Source: Ampelomyces quisqualis
Taxonomy: Eukaryota > Ascomycota > Dothideomycetes > Pleosporales > Phaeosphaeriaceae
DNA: 64,000 bases
NCBI GenBank assembly: GCA_018398575.1
Contig: JAGTXZ010000021.1
Coordinates: 2,046,001 to 2,110,000, forward strand
Direction: 5' to 3'
Shown here: positions 1-11,499 of the stretch, one piece after another
Layout: each line of letters begins with the position of its first letter
Numbering within the stretch: the stretch's first letter is position 1
Notes under the pieces: model-generated
Database searches by the model: none
The model's input: the letters and a program-made list of their open reading frames with translations, nothing else
What the model was told of the DNA's origin: nothing
Made by a program: the position numbers and the translations under genes

Positions 1-1382
1 GTAGAATTATAACGCGCTCTAGCTATAGTATATAACTCTATGTATTCTGCTTACGCTAGCTTAGTGCGTCTAGATAAGTAGTAAGGCGCTTTTATAACAG
101 ACTACTACCTAGAAAATCTCTTAGTTACGTAAAAAACCTTAGGTCCTAGAACAAAAGAACCTAGTACCTTTTGCGCCAGAGTACTGCAAAAGGTCTAGAG
201 CTTAGAATTAAATACTGCTCTAGACTAGAACCTAAATACTACTCTAGACTAGAACTCTTAGAGTCTAGATAGCTACTATAAAATCTCTAGGACCTAGTAT
301 TAGCTATAGGTATCAAATTCACAACCTTTATATTTAGTAACTACCCTAAGAGTTAGCCTTCTTATAGCTCTAGGTAGTACTAGAAGTAAAAGTAGAATTA
401 AGATAGAAGTTCTAACTAATATTACTATTACTCTATAAGCAATTGCGTAGTTGTAAAGTATTTTAGATTCTTATAGTCTATAAGAATAGTAAATATTTTG
501 TAGACACTTTAAAGCTCTAGTATCTATGCTTTAAAGTATTTAACAACTACTATAAGCTCTTTGTTATAAATAGTATAGTTATATTATACTAGTAATAAGA
601 ATATAAAGTAATATATAATAAGGTAAAGTACGCTATTAGTATTCTATAAGAGGCACCTTCTAAGAGTACCTCTAGAGCTATTTACTTCTACTACTATAGG
701 CTATATAAAGTTCTACTAAGTTAGGACTAGTTTAGAGCTAAAAATACACTTTAAGTAGTTAAATACATACTGCGCTTTAGTTATCTATAGAAAGGTAGTA
801 TTCTTCTTAGTTAACGTATACAAGAAGGCTGTAACACTAGAGAAATTTAGTATAGAGTCTCTATAGAAGTTAGTAAACCTAAAGAAACTCTAGACTTCTT
901 AAGAGAATGTTAGAGGCTCTTATTCTATAATAGCCTGTACATTAGCAAGGTTTAGCTAGACAGCCTATTCTACCTTAATAATATATTTTAAATACTTAAC
1001 TATTTTTGTTATAAAAGTATACTTCTTAAGGTCTAAGTATAGATAAGCGTCTTAGAGAAGTTAGAGAACCTGTTGTACCTTACTATAGTAGTCTTTAAGT
1101 AAACTACTAGAGTAGATAAGTACGTTATCTTAGTATACTATAGCAAAGTCCTCTAGCGTCTCTTTAAGAGCAGTATTAATATAACGCTAAAATAAGAAGA
1201 GTGCTCTAGAAACTTCTATAGAACAAATAAGCTACTTAAAGAGGCTAAAGCGTATATAGAATACTATAAAGTACTTGTCTCTTGCTATAACTCTTATTTA
1301 GTAGAAGGCTGAGTAAATATTAACCTTTATAAACTACTTTACCTAAAAGAGTGTACAAAGAGTTTCTTTAATTAATAGAAGT
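1..1382 (-). pseudogene. Gypsy1 pol, RT C-terminal half and RNase H (decayed)
   Basis: Minus-strand frame of a Ty3/Gypsy polyprotein, read through stops. Around 1090-1150 the RT active site reads Y-stop-D-N-V-L-I-Y-S, the place of the usual Y-x-D-D box; the second Asp has become Asn. It is followed by the expected primer-grip region ending in K-Y-L-K-Y-I-I. Around 640-960 comes an RNase H connection with N-F-Y-R-D, L-T-K-K-N and a V-E-V-N-S-S motif (normally V-E-V-D-A-S). The 3' end of the element lies left of the window. The right edge is where the Copia element inserted; the same RT resumes at 6926. Gypsy membership is clear from motif order. The stops are TAA and TAG, which fits RIP. Confidence 0.85.
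1378..1382. repeat. Target site duplication of Copia, left
   Basis: GAAGT lies immediately before the left Copia LTR and is repeated at 6921-6925 directly after the right LTR. Because it also joins the two halves of the Gypsy1 RT, it confirms a simple integrase-mediated insertion. Confidence 0.9.
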
Positions 1383-1578
1383 TGTTAGATATAAGGTAGT
1401 ATTTGACAGAAGGGAACAGAGTTAAAGATAGCACGTTTTATAGACCCCCTAGTCCCAAGAAGGACTAGGATAGGGAGACCTTCTGTCTTATCCCTTACAA
1501 AGAACATACTATAGACACAACAATATACAAGTTGCACCCTAAACATTTTATTATATTATTAGAACTGTTTATCTAACA
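1383..1578 (+). repeat. Copia 5' LTR
   Basis: 196 bp, starting TGTTAGAT and ending ATCTAACA (8-bp terminal inverted repeat). It pairs with 6725-6920. The LTR holds the short inverted block CCTAGTCC...GGACTAGG near 1450-1470, which could form a hairpin in the transcript. Promoter and polyadenylation sites cannot be placed by eye. Confidence 0.92.
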
Positions 1579-1924
1579 ATTAAGAGTCTTAGTGCCTATA
1601 CCTTTAAAGCACTACAAAGCTAAATACTTACAAAACAAAGTAATATACTACTGTTGCATAAATATAACAATAACTGTTAAAATAACAATATAACATAACT
1701 GCAATCCTATAGTAATCCTAAACAATTATACTTAATAGATTAAATAGATTGCGTAACTTGAGAACAAATGCGTTCTCTTACGCGTCTAGTACCTTTTTAA
1801 CGCAAAGCAGCTCTCTTAACCTCTTGTTAAGCTACGTGTTGTAACGCAACTAGAGATTAATAGCTATTAGCCTTTAACTGTAGCAATTAACGCATATACA
1901 GCCTAATACCAATTAGATTACTTA

Positions 1925-2730
1925 AACGCTACAAATATACCTCTCTTTGTTCCTACGCATGTATTAGATCTTTTAAACACTAGAAAGACGTTATATAAGG
2001 AGGACGTAGAGGACTATAAAAGAAGGTTTAAAACGTACAAAATAGAAGATACTAAGTTCTAGAGAGAAAGCAATTACCTTGCCTAGGTAACAGACTTTAT
2101 TAGAACTACTGTGTCTACATACCTATTTACAAATTGCTGCAAGCCTTTCTAGCTATACTAAGACTAGATTACTAAGCTTGCTACTACTGTAGGCGTACAA
2201 GTAGAGGACAAGCTTAACAAAGTATAAATAAGATACTATAAAGTAATAAAGCTAATAAGAGTAGTTACCTATTAGGACACCTAGCTTACTAAAGTTAACT
2301 ACGCAGTTACAGAAGGCAAAGCAACTAAAGTACTAGAGTGCCTAAACAACTAGTTTATTAAGAAGGACTTTATAGTAGTAGTCTTAAAGTATTTCTCTAC
2401 CTAGACTACATTGTTTATTGTACATAGACTCTAGGACGCTACTGTTACAGTTACAGAGATATTCCTCTAGTTTTAGAAGAATACTTAACTTATACATCTA
2501 ACAAAGAGCTAATCTAACAAGGTAGCATTTGCTGCAGAAGAACTAACCCTAAATAACAAAGAACCTAAGAATAAGAAGAAGAGAGGTAGAGGACGCAATT
2601 AAAAGTACTAACAGCTCTATAATAGGGGAAGGTCCTTATTGCAAAAGTGTAAGGCCTGTAACAGCTTCTATACCCTCTCTAAGTGTTAGTACGCCTTTTT
2701 AGATAACGCTCTAGAGGATTAGTAACTATA
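1925..2730 (+). pseudogene. Copia Gag remnant with zinc knuckle
   Basis: The frame starting at 1925 can be followed for about 265 codons through TAA and TAG stops. It contains a basic K-K-K-R-G-R-G-R stretch near 2575-2600 and then, at 2648-2690, a CCHC zinc knuckle C-x2-C-x4-H-x4-C whose His is now Tyr (CAC or CAT to TAC or TAT). This is the capsid/nucleocapsid region that packages the RNA. The true start codon is not clear; the frame probably begins further upstream, after 1770. No protease motif could be placed with confidence. Confidence 0.75.
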
Positions 2731-2999
2731 AGACTATATTACTAAGATAGTAAAGGACAGGATTAGCAATACGCCTAACCTGCAAGATAGCGTAAGATTA
2801 ACAAAACAACTATATTCTAAGACACTAGCAATTAAGAAGTTGCAATTAGCTACACCTACTATTAAGTCTATGTCTAAAGAATAACTATATAGCAGAGAGA
2901 TTAGAGTAATTAACTTAGTAATTATTGCCTTAACTTTTATAACTAAGCACTCTAAGTATCTACTTAAACAATCCTTTATCTTTAACTCTAGCATAATAT

Positions 3000-5900
3000 G
3001 CTATATAGCAAATAATATTAAATAATTTACAAACACTTAACCTCTAGCGCAAGAAGACTTTCTATAGGCAGGTAATATACGTGTATAGATAAAGGTATAT
3101 AGTACTATAGTTATTAGAGTAGAAGAAGACTATACTACATAGCTTCTGCGCCTATACAACGTAGCCTATTGCTTAGACCTCTACTGTAACCTTGTCTTAT
3201 TTAGGATACTTTGCTAACAAGGTCTATAGTAGGATACTAAGTTAAACCTAACAGTCCTGCGCAGACATAATAATACTATAGTAGCTATCCTCTAAGAATA
3301 ATACAAATAATAGGTTATTAAATACAATAATGTTAAATAACTATAGGGTAGCTTTGCAACTACTACGCAGACTTAATACTTGCAGTAATAAGCTAAGGCA
3401 GTAATATAGCACGAACAAATAGGATACCTAGGACCTTAGGCACTTAAGCACCTTATATATTATTCTAAAGAGGTAAAGATTATTAGCCTACCTATAGTTA
3501 ATTGCAACGCGTGCAGAAGATTAAAGTTAAAAAGACAGATAAAAAGAGCACCTAGAGAGATCTATAAAGGACCTAGAGAGTAAGTAGCTATTAATTTTTA
3601 TAACTATAAAGACAAAAGTAACACAAAAGAGAAGACGCAAATGCTAATTACGTATAGAGTAACTAGTTACCTTTAAGATTTCTATCTTAAGAACTATACT
3701 GCCTACGCTATTATTTAAGCCCTTTAGACTTTTATTACGTTTATAAAGACGCAATTTAATATTACAGTTACAGTTATTAAGACTAATAACAAGATATTCT
3801 AATTAGTAGAAGCATAATAATAGAAGGACAATTAGGGCATTATAGTAGAACTTTCTGCACTAGATACCTAAGCCTAGAATAGCAGAGTAGAACGCTTAGG
3901 GGGTGTAATTAAGGAAAAATCCTGCGCAATATATCTTAACGCTAACTTACTGTAGAAGCTCTAGCTAGAAGTTATGCGTTTTGCTGTGTATCTTTACAAT
4001 AGAACGCCTAAATACTTAAATAACTAGAAATTGCTATACAAAGAGTTCTTTACTAGAGTTGCCTATTAAATAGGAATTGTTGCGTTACTTTGTAAGCTAA
4101 ATTAGTCCTATCTACGCACTTATAGTTGTAAAGCCTTTACAATAACAGATAACACAAAGAGGCATAAGGGACGTTTACAAAGACTTAACCTAAAGGCCTA
4201 GATTAGTTATCTTATTAGCTACTAATTATCTAACATATTTAGAGTATAGGTACTGTTAATAGGGAAGGTTGTTAGTACTTGTAACGTAGTGTTTAATAAG
4301 TATATAATTTTTAATAGGAGTAAGAAACACGTTATAGATAACCTTATGCATAGTACTCTTAAGGAGATTAAAGCCTAGATCTAAATAGTAGAGTTACTCT
4401 TCTCTCCTTAGGAACAGAACAGTAAAACAGACACGTTCTATAAGAATAAGGTAGTAAGTAACTCTTGTAACAGACTAGTAGATTAACTCTAATATAATAA
4501 GGTAGGAAGGAAGAGAATACCTTATCCTACGCTACTAAATACTTTACCTGCAGCGTTTATTGCTACGTAGATAAGTTTAGTTAGATATAAGCAGTTACTT
4601 CTAGTTGCTGCTAAGAGTAGTAATAAGGGACAAGATCTAGTCCTACCTTACTCCTGTAGAACACAGACACTAGGAATAGACCTCCTACGCAAAAGGGATA
4701 GAGCTAAGCTAGTTAATTACTAAGTGTCTCTCTTAGGCAAAAGGAACAGACTCTAACCTCTACTTAACGTACTAAGTCTAGCTACTATTACTAAGCCTAG
4801 GATTACAGCCTATAAAGCTAATCTAATAGCAAGAAATATACAAGAACACCTAGTATATGTTGCTAAGCCTTAGGCTACAGCTTTTATAGCTAGTCTATAG
4901 GTAGGAAACGTTTAAGATATTAAAGGAGTGCAAGTAGATAATGTAAGCATTACGCGCAAGATAATAAAGAGATATTAACCCTATCTTAGTAAGCTGCTAC
5001 CTCTACTCTTACTAAACAGACTTAAGCTAAGTTATCTGTTCTATAACAGCTTTAAGAAGGCTAAGAAAGAACACCTTAAGAGCTATAAGAAGACTAAGTT
5101 ATAGATAGAAGTGCTAAGCTTTTAAGTAAGAAAAGAAGAGATCTAAATACTAGACTTAATATAGGTATACACCTACAAGCTAGACAAGCAGTCTTAACTT
5201 AAGAAGTGTAAGGCAAGGCTAGTAGTAAGAGGCAATTAGCAGAACAATATATTAGCCTTAGATACCTACGCTGCTATACTAGCTAGAAGATTGTTTTGTA
5301 TACTTATAGCTATTGCTGCTTAGTTTAACCTAGAGCTTAGGCAATTTAACGTTACAAACGCCTTTGTACACGCGCTAATTAATTGACTAATCTATATATA
5401 GATACCTAGAGGATATGCTAGAGAAGGTATAATACTTTAGCTAGACAAGGTGCTGTACAGCCTCTAGATTTTACCTCTTCTGTAGTAGAGACATATTACT
5501 AATACCCTCTTAAGTATAAGTTTCTTTTCTGTACCCTATAAGCTATGCTGCATAATTTGTAACAGAGTATTTATTTTCTTCTATGTAGATAATATTATCC
5601 TTAGCAATTACCTAGACAAGAGGGAGGTAGTAGATAAGGCTGTAGAAGAGTTATAGAAAAAGTATACTATTACTAGAGAAGAACCCCTCAAGTAGTTTCT
5701 AGGACTAGAGGTTATTAGAGACTAAGAAGCCTAAAAGATCTGGCTATCTTAAGCAGCCTATATTAATAAGATTACTAGACTTGCTACTAACTGTACAGTA
5801 CAACACAATGCCCTAATGTTACGCTTTAAACTGTTACTAAGGAAGGACCTAGCCTTAGCTACTAAGATAAATTTATATTAACAAAAGATTAGCTTACTTT

Positions 5901-6700
5901 TGTTTGTAGTAGTAAACACACGCCTAGATGTTGCTTTTGCTACCTTACAACTTGCGCGATCCCTAACAAATCTAAGCCTTAAACACTAAAGAGCTGCTAA
6001 CTGCGTTCTTCTCTACCTATAACACACATAATCTCTAAGCTTCTAGTTTGGCAGAAATAATAAACTAGTAGTTGCTAGTAACGCGTTATTTACAGACAAT
6101 ATAATAGACTAAAAGAGTTCTTAAAAATTTATTCTAAAGCTTTTTAGAGAAGTAATTGCATGGCGCGCAAACAAGTAAGACACTATAATAACATTAATAA
6201 CTAAAGTAGAACTACTCTCTCTAGTATAAGTAGTAAAAGAGGCACAGTTTCTTGCATAACTGTAGACTAAGTTAGGTATTAAACTTTAAGACTCTACAAT
6301 TACAATCTAGTGCGACAACAAACAAACTATTTAGCTAGTTAACAAGAATACCTCTTAGTTAACAATAAAGCTCTAACACGTAGATATCTACAATTACTAG
6401 CTATAATAAGAAGTATAACAGAAGAAGATTAGAGTAACCTATACGCCTACTAATAAGATAATTGCTAACAGCTTTACTAAGTTACTCCTAGCAAACAAGA
6501 TGCGCTAGTTCCTAGATTATGTTAGCCTAGTTAATATTAGAGATAGGATTGTTGTTAAGTAAGGATAAATTAAAAATTTACTTAACTAGATAGAGAGTAT
6601 AGAGATTGTAGGCACTGTATTAAGGAGCTACAAAGATAAGAAGACTTTACGCAGCAGCACAGAAGGACCTAGAGTTGTATAAGCAGAGGTTCTAGCTTAG
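3000..6700 (+). pseudogene. Copia Pol remnant: integrase, RT, RNase H
   Basis: Integrase core: around 3840-3950 the frame reads V-E-L-S-A, then N-S-R-V-E-R-L-G-G, the segment around the catalytic Glu of the D,D(35)E triad. RT: from about 5150 to 5720 there is L-K-K-C-K-A-R-L-V-V-R-G-N, F-N-V-T-N-A-F-V-H-A, and at 5580 F-Y-V-D-N-I-I-L-S-N, the Copia Y-V-D-D box with its last Asp changed to Asn (a G-to-A change on this strand). RNase H: from about 6060 the frame reads A-S-N-A-L-F-T-D-N and later C-D-N-K-Q-T. This order (IN before RT) places the element in Copia. Dozens of TAA/TAG stops make it non-functional. Confidence 0.85.
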
Positions 6701-6715
6701 AGTAAAGCTTAAGCT

Positions 6716-6724
6716 AAAGGGGTG
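6716..6724 (+). other. Copia polypurine tract
   Basis: AAAGGGGTG directly abuts the right LTR, the position where plus-strand DNA synthesis is primed in LTR retrotransposons. It supports plus orientation of the element. Confidence 0.75.
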
Positions 6725-6920
6725 TGTTAGATATAAGGTAGTATTTAACGGAAGGGAACAGAGTTAAAGATAGCACGTTTTATAGACCCCCTAGTCCTAA
6801 GGAGGACTAGGATAGAAAGACCTTCTGTCTTATCTCTTATGAAGAACACACTACAGACACAACAATACACAAGTTGTACCCCAAACATTTTATTATATTA
6901 TTAGAACTGTTTATCTAACA
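6725..6920 (+). repeat. Copia 3' LTR
   Basis: 196 bp, TGTTAGAT...ATCTAACA, same length as the left LTR. It is followed by the target duplication GAAGT at 6921-6925. Confidence 0.92.
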
Positions 6921-9074
6921 GAAGTAAGTATTAATCTACCTTTATAATTTTATTTAGGGCCTAGTAGTTAATATAGAGGCGCTATTTACCTAAAGCCTTT
7001 GTTACTAGCAGAACTAGAGCTCTAGCTAAAGAGGAGCTAGCGCAGATCTAGCTCTTATCTAGAAAGTCTATAACTTACTGTTACAGCTCTATTAGCTAAT
7101 TACAAAGTATAGAGTATAACAGGCTCTAAGTAAAGTCTAGAGTCTTCTTATTCTTGCTTAGTTAGAGTTAGATATAATAGTCTATCTAGCCTTTGTACAG
7201 AGGCAGACTAAAGGTAAAGCGTTTGTTAAAAACATCTATAAAGTCTAAGATCTGTAGTAGAAGTAAGGTTATTAGTACTTACTCTTTAGGTAACTTGCTT
7301 AATATATGTGTTATAGCGTAAATACTAATTACAGCAAATATTATATAGCGCTTTTATAACTTAGAATAGTTATAAAACTTCTATGTTACCTTAGTAGCGC
7401 TAATCTCTTTTAGAGGTAGTAGAACAGTATAGTAGGCCTTTTCTTTTACTAGTAGGTTTCTAGCTTACCTAATAGTTATTGTGCTATTAGTTGTATAAAT
7501 AGCTACCTCTTTATAGGCTAACCCTAGTTTTCCTAGAATTAAGTTATAGGTAAAGCCTAGGACTAAGTATGCAACTAATTGTAACTTCTAACTATTAATA
7601 TTATAGTCTAGAAACGCAATTTAAGTAATTAGCGTAGGCGTACTATCTATAGCAGCCTGCTTTAGGCGTTATAGCAGAATATTAGTAGTGTATACTTTTA
7701 TCCTATCTGCTAGCGCAGCGTTAATAGCGCTGTAACACTTATATTCTATATCTACTAAGGCGTTAACGTTAGTAGCGCTATCTAGTAATAGTAGAACAAG
7801 AAATAAGTTACTGTTAAGGTAGTTAAGTAGCGTCTCTTATTCTTTATCTTCTTTACTAACGCTATTTAAGAGGCGCTTCTATCTCTCTAAGAAAGTAAGA
7901 GCTACTAGTTTTTTTAAATCTCTATTAGAGCCTTTTTGCTGCGCAAAGCACTAATAGCGTAGATTTATACTACGTTTAGACAGCTCTGCCTATAGTGTTC
8001 TTGCTTACTACAACGTGTATATAAATTACTATTATAACGCTGCTTATAGAGCCTCTTAAAGACCTAGTTTTTTAACTAAGGTTAGCTTACACTATTTGCT
8101 TACTAGGCCTTAACCTATTCTTTTGTCTCTAAACCTATACTAACTGCAGATACTCTTACTATCTTAACGTCTCTGTCTAAGTCTCTTTTTGCCTAGGTCT
8201 TCTCTTTTGTGTATAAGTATTAATACTCTTTAATAGCTATAGTTTCTAAGTTAATTGCAATAGATTAATATTCTACTACTACCTAGTTGTAATCTATACA
8301 GAAAATACTATAGTAAAGGGTAACTTATTATAGAGAGTAGTTTAGAGTACGTTATAATTTATTAAGTTACTGTTTGTTATCCTATATTACTCTTTTATAT
8401 TACAAGAGAAGAGACTTAAAGCGCAAAAAGAAGTTAGTAAAAGACTTCTTCTTAGCCTAGCGCAGCTCTTCTAAAACTACTTAAGCATATTTCTTACTAT
8501 ACTTATTTCTATAGCAGAAATTAAGATATTTTGTAAAGTTTATAAGGTCCTAATTACCTACTTTTCTTCTGCTAGTGTAGTAGAAAGTAACTTTCTATTA
8601 GACCTTAGGTAATAAGTTAGCTTAAATAAAGGTATATTAGTTCTAGGCGCTCTTAATAAAAGCTAAGTTAGTCTTAAGCTTATAGGTTATAGTAACCTCT
8701 TAGGTAGTAAAGTAAGACTTATTACCTAAAAACAGGTTGCCTAAGAGTAGTAGCTTGCGTTAGACTAGAGAAAGAGCAGAAGCAGCAGGCATTAAATTTC
8801 TAGCAGTCTACGCGTTATAAGGCGCTAGAGAGAGGTTTAGCGTAAGAGCTAAAGAAAAAGAAAAAGAGGTTTGTAAGTTAAGTAATAAGGGACTAGAGCA
8901 CTATCTCTAGAGCGTTAATTTAGTTCTCTATAGCTTAAAGGTAACTATCTAATAGAGTATACTAAGCCTTAAGGTTAGTTTAAGACTCTTGTACTTTAGG
9001 CTCTAACTTAGTGTTAGAGTGTTAGTTAAATAGAGCTATTCTATAGTTGTTATTGTATTAGGAAGGAATACAAT
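6921..9074 (-). pseudogene. Gypsy1 gag-pro and RT N-terminal half (decayed)
   Basis: This is the 5' half of Gypsy1, continuing on the minus strand across the Copia insertion (6921-6925 is the duplicated GAAGT). Close to the break, at about 6950-7025, the frame reads A-L-V-L-L-V-T-K, then R-L-Y-I-N-Y-stop-A-L-N-K-I. This matches the conserved start of Gypsy RT (A-P-V-L-F-V-K-K, R-x-C-V-D-Y-R-x-L-N-K). Upstream, towards 9074, lie protease and Gag regions by position, but I could not find a convincing zinc knuckle or D-S-G motif, so those domains are inferred only. Confidence 0.72.
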
Positions 9075-9261
9075 TGTTATAGGCTAGCCTATAAAGATAG
9101 AATAATAAGGTGCTAGAAAGAGTTATATTCTTTAAGCTCTTTTTTTAGTTACAGAAGAGGTTTATATACTCTCTGTGCGTGCTAGTCTATAAAGAGGTAG
9201 TAAGGCTAGATTAAGCTCTACCTAAGAAGGCAAAGGGCTAGGCAAAGCCTAGCCTATTACA
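9075..9261 (-). repeat. Gypsy1 5' LTR
   Basis: 187-bp segment starting TGTTATAGG and ending CCTATTACA, near-perfect terminal inverted repeats of TG..CA type, at the place where the 5' LTR of a minus-strand element is expected. The next base begins recognisable Gypsy3 sequence, so the outer edge is supported. The partner LTR is left of the window. Its target duplication would be ATTAG (9262-9266) if standard; this cannot be checked here. Confidence 0.68.
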
Positions 9262-10255
9262 ATTAGTGTTATTTCTAATTTCTATCTAAATTTTTAAAAG
9301 TTCTTTTTACTTTTAGTTAATATTAGTAATAACATATTACTATTATTTATTATTGTTATTTATTATTAAAGCGTTTGTTAAGCGCGTTTAGTAGGCGCGT
9401 TTAGCGCGTAAGCAAAGTTAACTTTACCTAGAGTTTTAGCAAGGTATATATATAAAGCTAGCTCTTAGGTATACTATTTCTCTATACTCTTATACCTCCG
9501 TTTATATACCTAAAGCTAACTAAGTCTTACTCTTGTTTAATTACTAGCTAACTACTTTACAGATATATATAATACCTATTTCTATCTCTCTTAAGGCTTA
9601 TTCTCTAGCCTATAAAGCTATTTATATATAGGCTATAAGAGCTTTCAATTGCAATAAATTTAATATTAAGTTTAAATTCTATTTAGACGTCTTTAAGAAA
9701 TGCGCCTACTATATACTTCTAAATAAAAAGTATTACCTAGTACTCTAATATATAGGCTAGAAGTATAACAGCCTCTATAAGACTTTAAACTACAGGTTTA
9801 CTACTATAGGTAGAGGTAAGTCTAATAAGGTAGTATTAGAGAAAGAGGCTAACGTAAGGTTAGTAGCGTTTTAGTTAGCTACTACTATATAAGTAGGCTT
9901 TATATAAGTAGCTAACTTAAATACTACCAACCTACTTATTAGCACTTATTACTAGAAAGAGAAGGTAGTAGGCTAAGTAGCACTTATAAAAAGTAGAGCT
10001 AAAAAGAAGAATAACTAGGTAGTGCGTTAGTATCTATACCTAAAGAGTTAAATAATTAGAAGCGTTCTACTAGTAGAAATAACAATCTACTATTAGATTT
10101 AATGCTATTATTAATACTTATTACTGCTAATATAGTAGTTCTAATATTAAGTTTAATTTTCTTTTATAATATAATTATCTTTAAGTAATATAAGATCTTT
10201 AAGTTCTTTTTTCTATACTATAATCTAATTGTATAACACTTATAGTAGTTCTAGC
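9262..10255 (-). mobile_element. Gypsy3c fragment: 3' internal region and chromodomain end
   Basis: Matches 35805-36920, the 3' internal part of Gypsy3d, over its whole length. The right edge lies within the region that encodes the chromodomain C-terminus in Gypsy3d, where the Gypsy3a LTR inserted. The left edge is where the Gypsy1 LTR inserted, so its own polypurine tract and 3' LTR are left of the window. An internal deletion relative to Gypsy3d shortens the antisense ORF. It is the oldest layer visible in the window. Confidence 0.8.
9596..10051 (+). pseudogene. Antisense ORF in Gypsy3c (short copy)
   Basis: A plus-strand frame of 152 codons, opposite to the Gypsy3 pol direction. It matches 36116-36766 residue for residue over much of its length (for example the block around V-A-N-L-N-T-T-N-L-L), but lacks the middle coiled-coil part found there. 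Near codon 40 it reads K-K-C-A-Y-Y-x6-Y; in the other copy the same place reads K-Y-T-Y-C-x6-C. Together the copies suggest a lost C-x2-C-x6-C motif. Interrupted by TAA/TAG. Function unknown. Confidence 0.55.
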
Positions 10256-10544
10256 TATAACAAAAATATATTATATCTGATACCTTATTTAGCTTAGTAA
10301 TAGATTATAAAAAGGTTAGTAAGAATAGTACTAAAAGTACTCTAAATCTACTCTAACCTAGTTACTACCTTAACTATAAATATAAGTCTATTATATTAGA
10401 CAAAGAATAAGTTTTTCTTATTCTTTTATACATAACCTATAGGTATATAGCTAATCTAATATCTTTAATATAATATACCTTCTTATATACCTCTAATATA
10501 TATCTAATTTAACTCTAATAGCTATACTTACCTACGTTATTGTA
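10256..10544 (+). repeat. Gypsy3a 5' LTR
   Basis: 289-bp reverse complement of the 300-bp Gypsy3d LTRs (35469-35768 and 50317-50616), with a small deletion near its start. It is followed by the same leader as Gypsy3b and Gypsy3d, so it is a 5' LTR of a plus-strand copy. Heavily changed by transitions. Confidence 0.85.
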
Positions 10545-10757
10545 TTATAAGGAAAACTCTATTCTGCTAGTAATAGTAATTAAATAATATTATAAATTTC
10601 TTTTAGACAGATTACGTCTAAAATATAACATACTTCTATCTAAATAACATCTGTTTATAACCTTGAATCTATTAAATATAGTTAGGATCCTCTAGATCTT
10701 CTAATAGCTAAAGCCTTTAGGTTTAGAGCTTCCTATTATTAATAGATAGAATTAATT
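10545..10757 (+). mobile_element. Gypsy3a leader, cut by Giant
   Basis: Matches 30025-30245 (Gypsy3b) and the reverse complement of about 50110-50316 (Gypsy3d). The match stops exactly at 10757, the base before the Giant terminus. The continuing leader sequence (CTTTAGTATAAGTT) is found again at 29709-29722, on the far side of Giant, which shows that Giant inserted here. Confidence 0.82.
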
Positions 10758-10767
10758 GTTAGGAAAA
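10758..10767. repeat. Giant copy 1, left terminal inverted repeat
   Basis: GTTAGGAAAA, exact inverse of 29698-29707. Beyond 10 bp the two ends differ. Short for a DNA transposon of this size, so the boundary call leans on the flanking Gypsy3a break as well. Confidence 0.65.
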
Positions 10768-11499
10768 CACAACGTTAGCAATATCTGCAATATTAGTAAC
10801 ACTATTAACACAACTGTACTACTAGCTACTAGATAGTTCTTGACTATGCTCTACTGTACTAAGTAATAATAGCAATGCCTAGTATACTATTATTAGCAGC
10901 CTAGTTTATAGAACTCTTTTGCAAAATAGTTTATAGTTCTTATATTTAATATAGCTTTGCACTATCTGCATAACTATATTACTAGTTAGTAGCCTATCCT
11001 TAACTGTACCTAACTATAGTTTAAGTCTAAGGCAATCTCTTTAATAGCGCTATTACTTAGTTTAGGTTTTGCTGCAAATCTATACTATTCTTGCGCTTTA
11101 AATTAATTTCGCGTTACGTCTACGTATATACTTCTTTTACAATACTTTTTGTATTCTTGTGCTTCTAGAACTAGGCTACGTATCTACTTAAGTGTTTTTT
11201 ATTCTATAGCTTTGCATAGTAGTGTACTATACTCTATAGTTCTACTACTTAAATTAATTTACACTAGCCTCTTAAGCTTTATAGGAATTTCCTTATTACA
11301 ATTCTACTTAATCTCTCCTTCTTTTATTCTTATACCTTACAGACTACTACGCGACAATATCTTTACATTCTACTTCTTTAGAACTTTTGTTTTTAGATTA
11401 ATTTCTAGGTTGTATAGAATAATGCTCTTGTACACGTCTACTAGCTAGCCTAGTTAATATACCCTAAACATAAATTAGTCTTAGGTGCCTTGTTTGTCT

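Larger units (their letters stand above)
1383..6920 (+). mobile_element. Complete Ty1/Copia retrotransposon (RIP-mutated)
   Basis: A 5538-bp element with 196-bp LTRs at both ends and a perfect 5-bp target duplication (GAAGT). Its internal order is Gag with zinc knuckle, integrase, reverse transcriptase, RNase H, which is the Copia order (integrase before RT). It sits in the RT of Gypsy1, so it is younger than that element. The two LTRs differ mostly by transitions, as expected for RIP after insertion. No full-length reading frame survives, so it is not autonomous now. Confidence 0.93.

Noticed and set aside
1579..1600. tRNA primer binding site of Copia
   Set aside because: The bases after the 5' LTR could not be matched to a particular tRNA by eye, so no site is claimed.
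2734..2994. 86-codon minus-strand ORF
   Set aside because: Lies opposite the Copia coding region and has no Trp, Gln, His or internal Met; a chance opening in RIPed DNA.
9262..10255. Independent 1-kb repeat shared with 35805-36920
   Set aside because: First looked like a separate small transposon, but its right end encodes the Gypsy3 chromodomain, so it is the Gypsy3 3' internal region.
10758..10763. GTTAGG as telomere-like repeat
   Set aside because: A single word at an element end, not a tandem TTAGGG array.
11149..11448. 99-codon plus-strand ORF
   Set aside because: Low-complexity Leu/Ile/Ser/Tyr peptide on the strand opposite a longer decayed Giant frame; no homologous opening elsewhere to support it.
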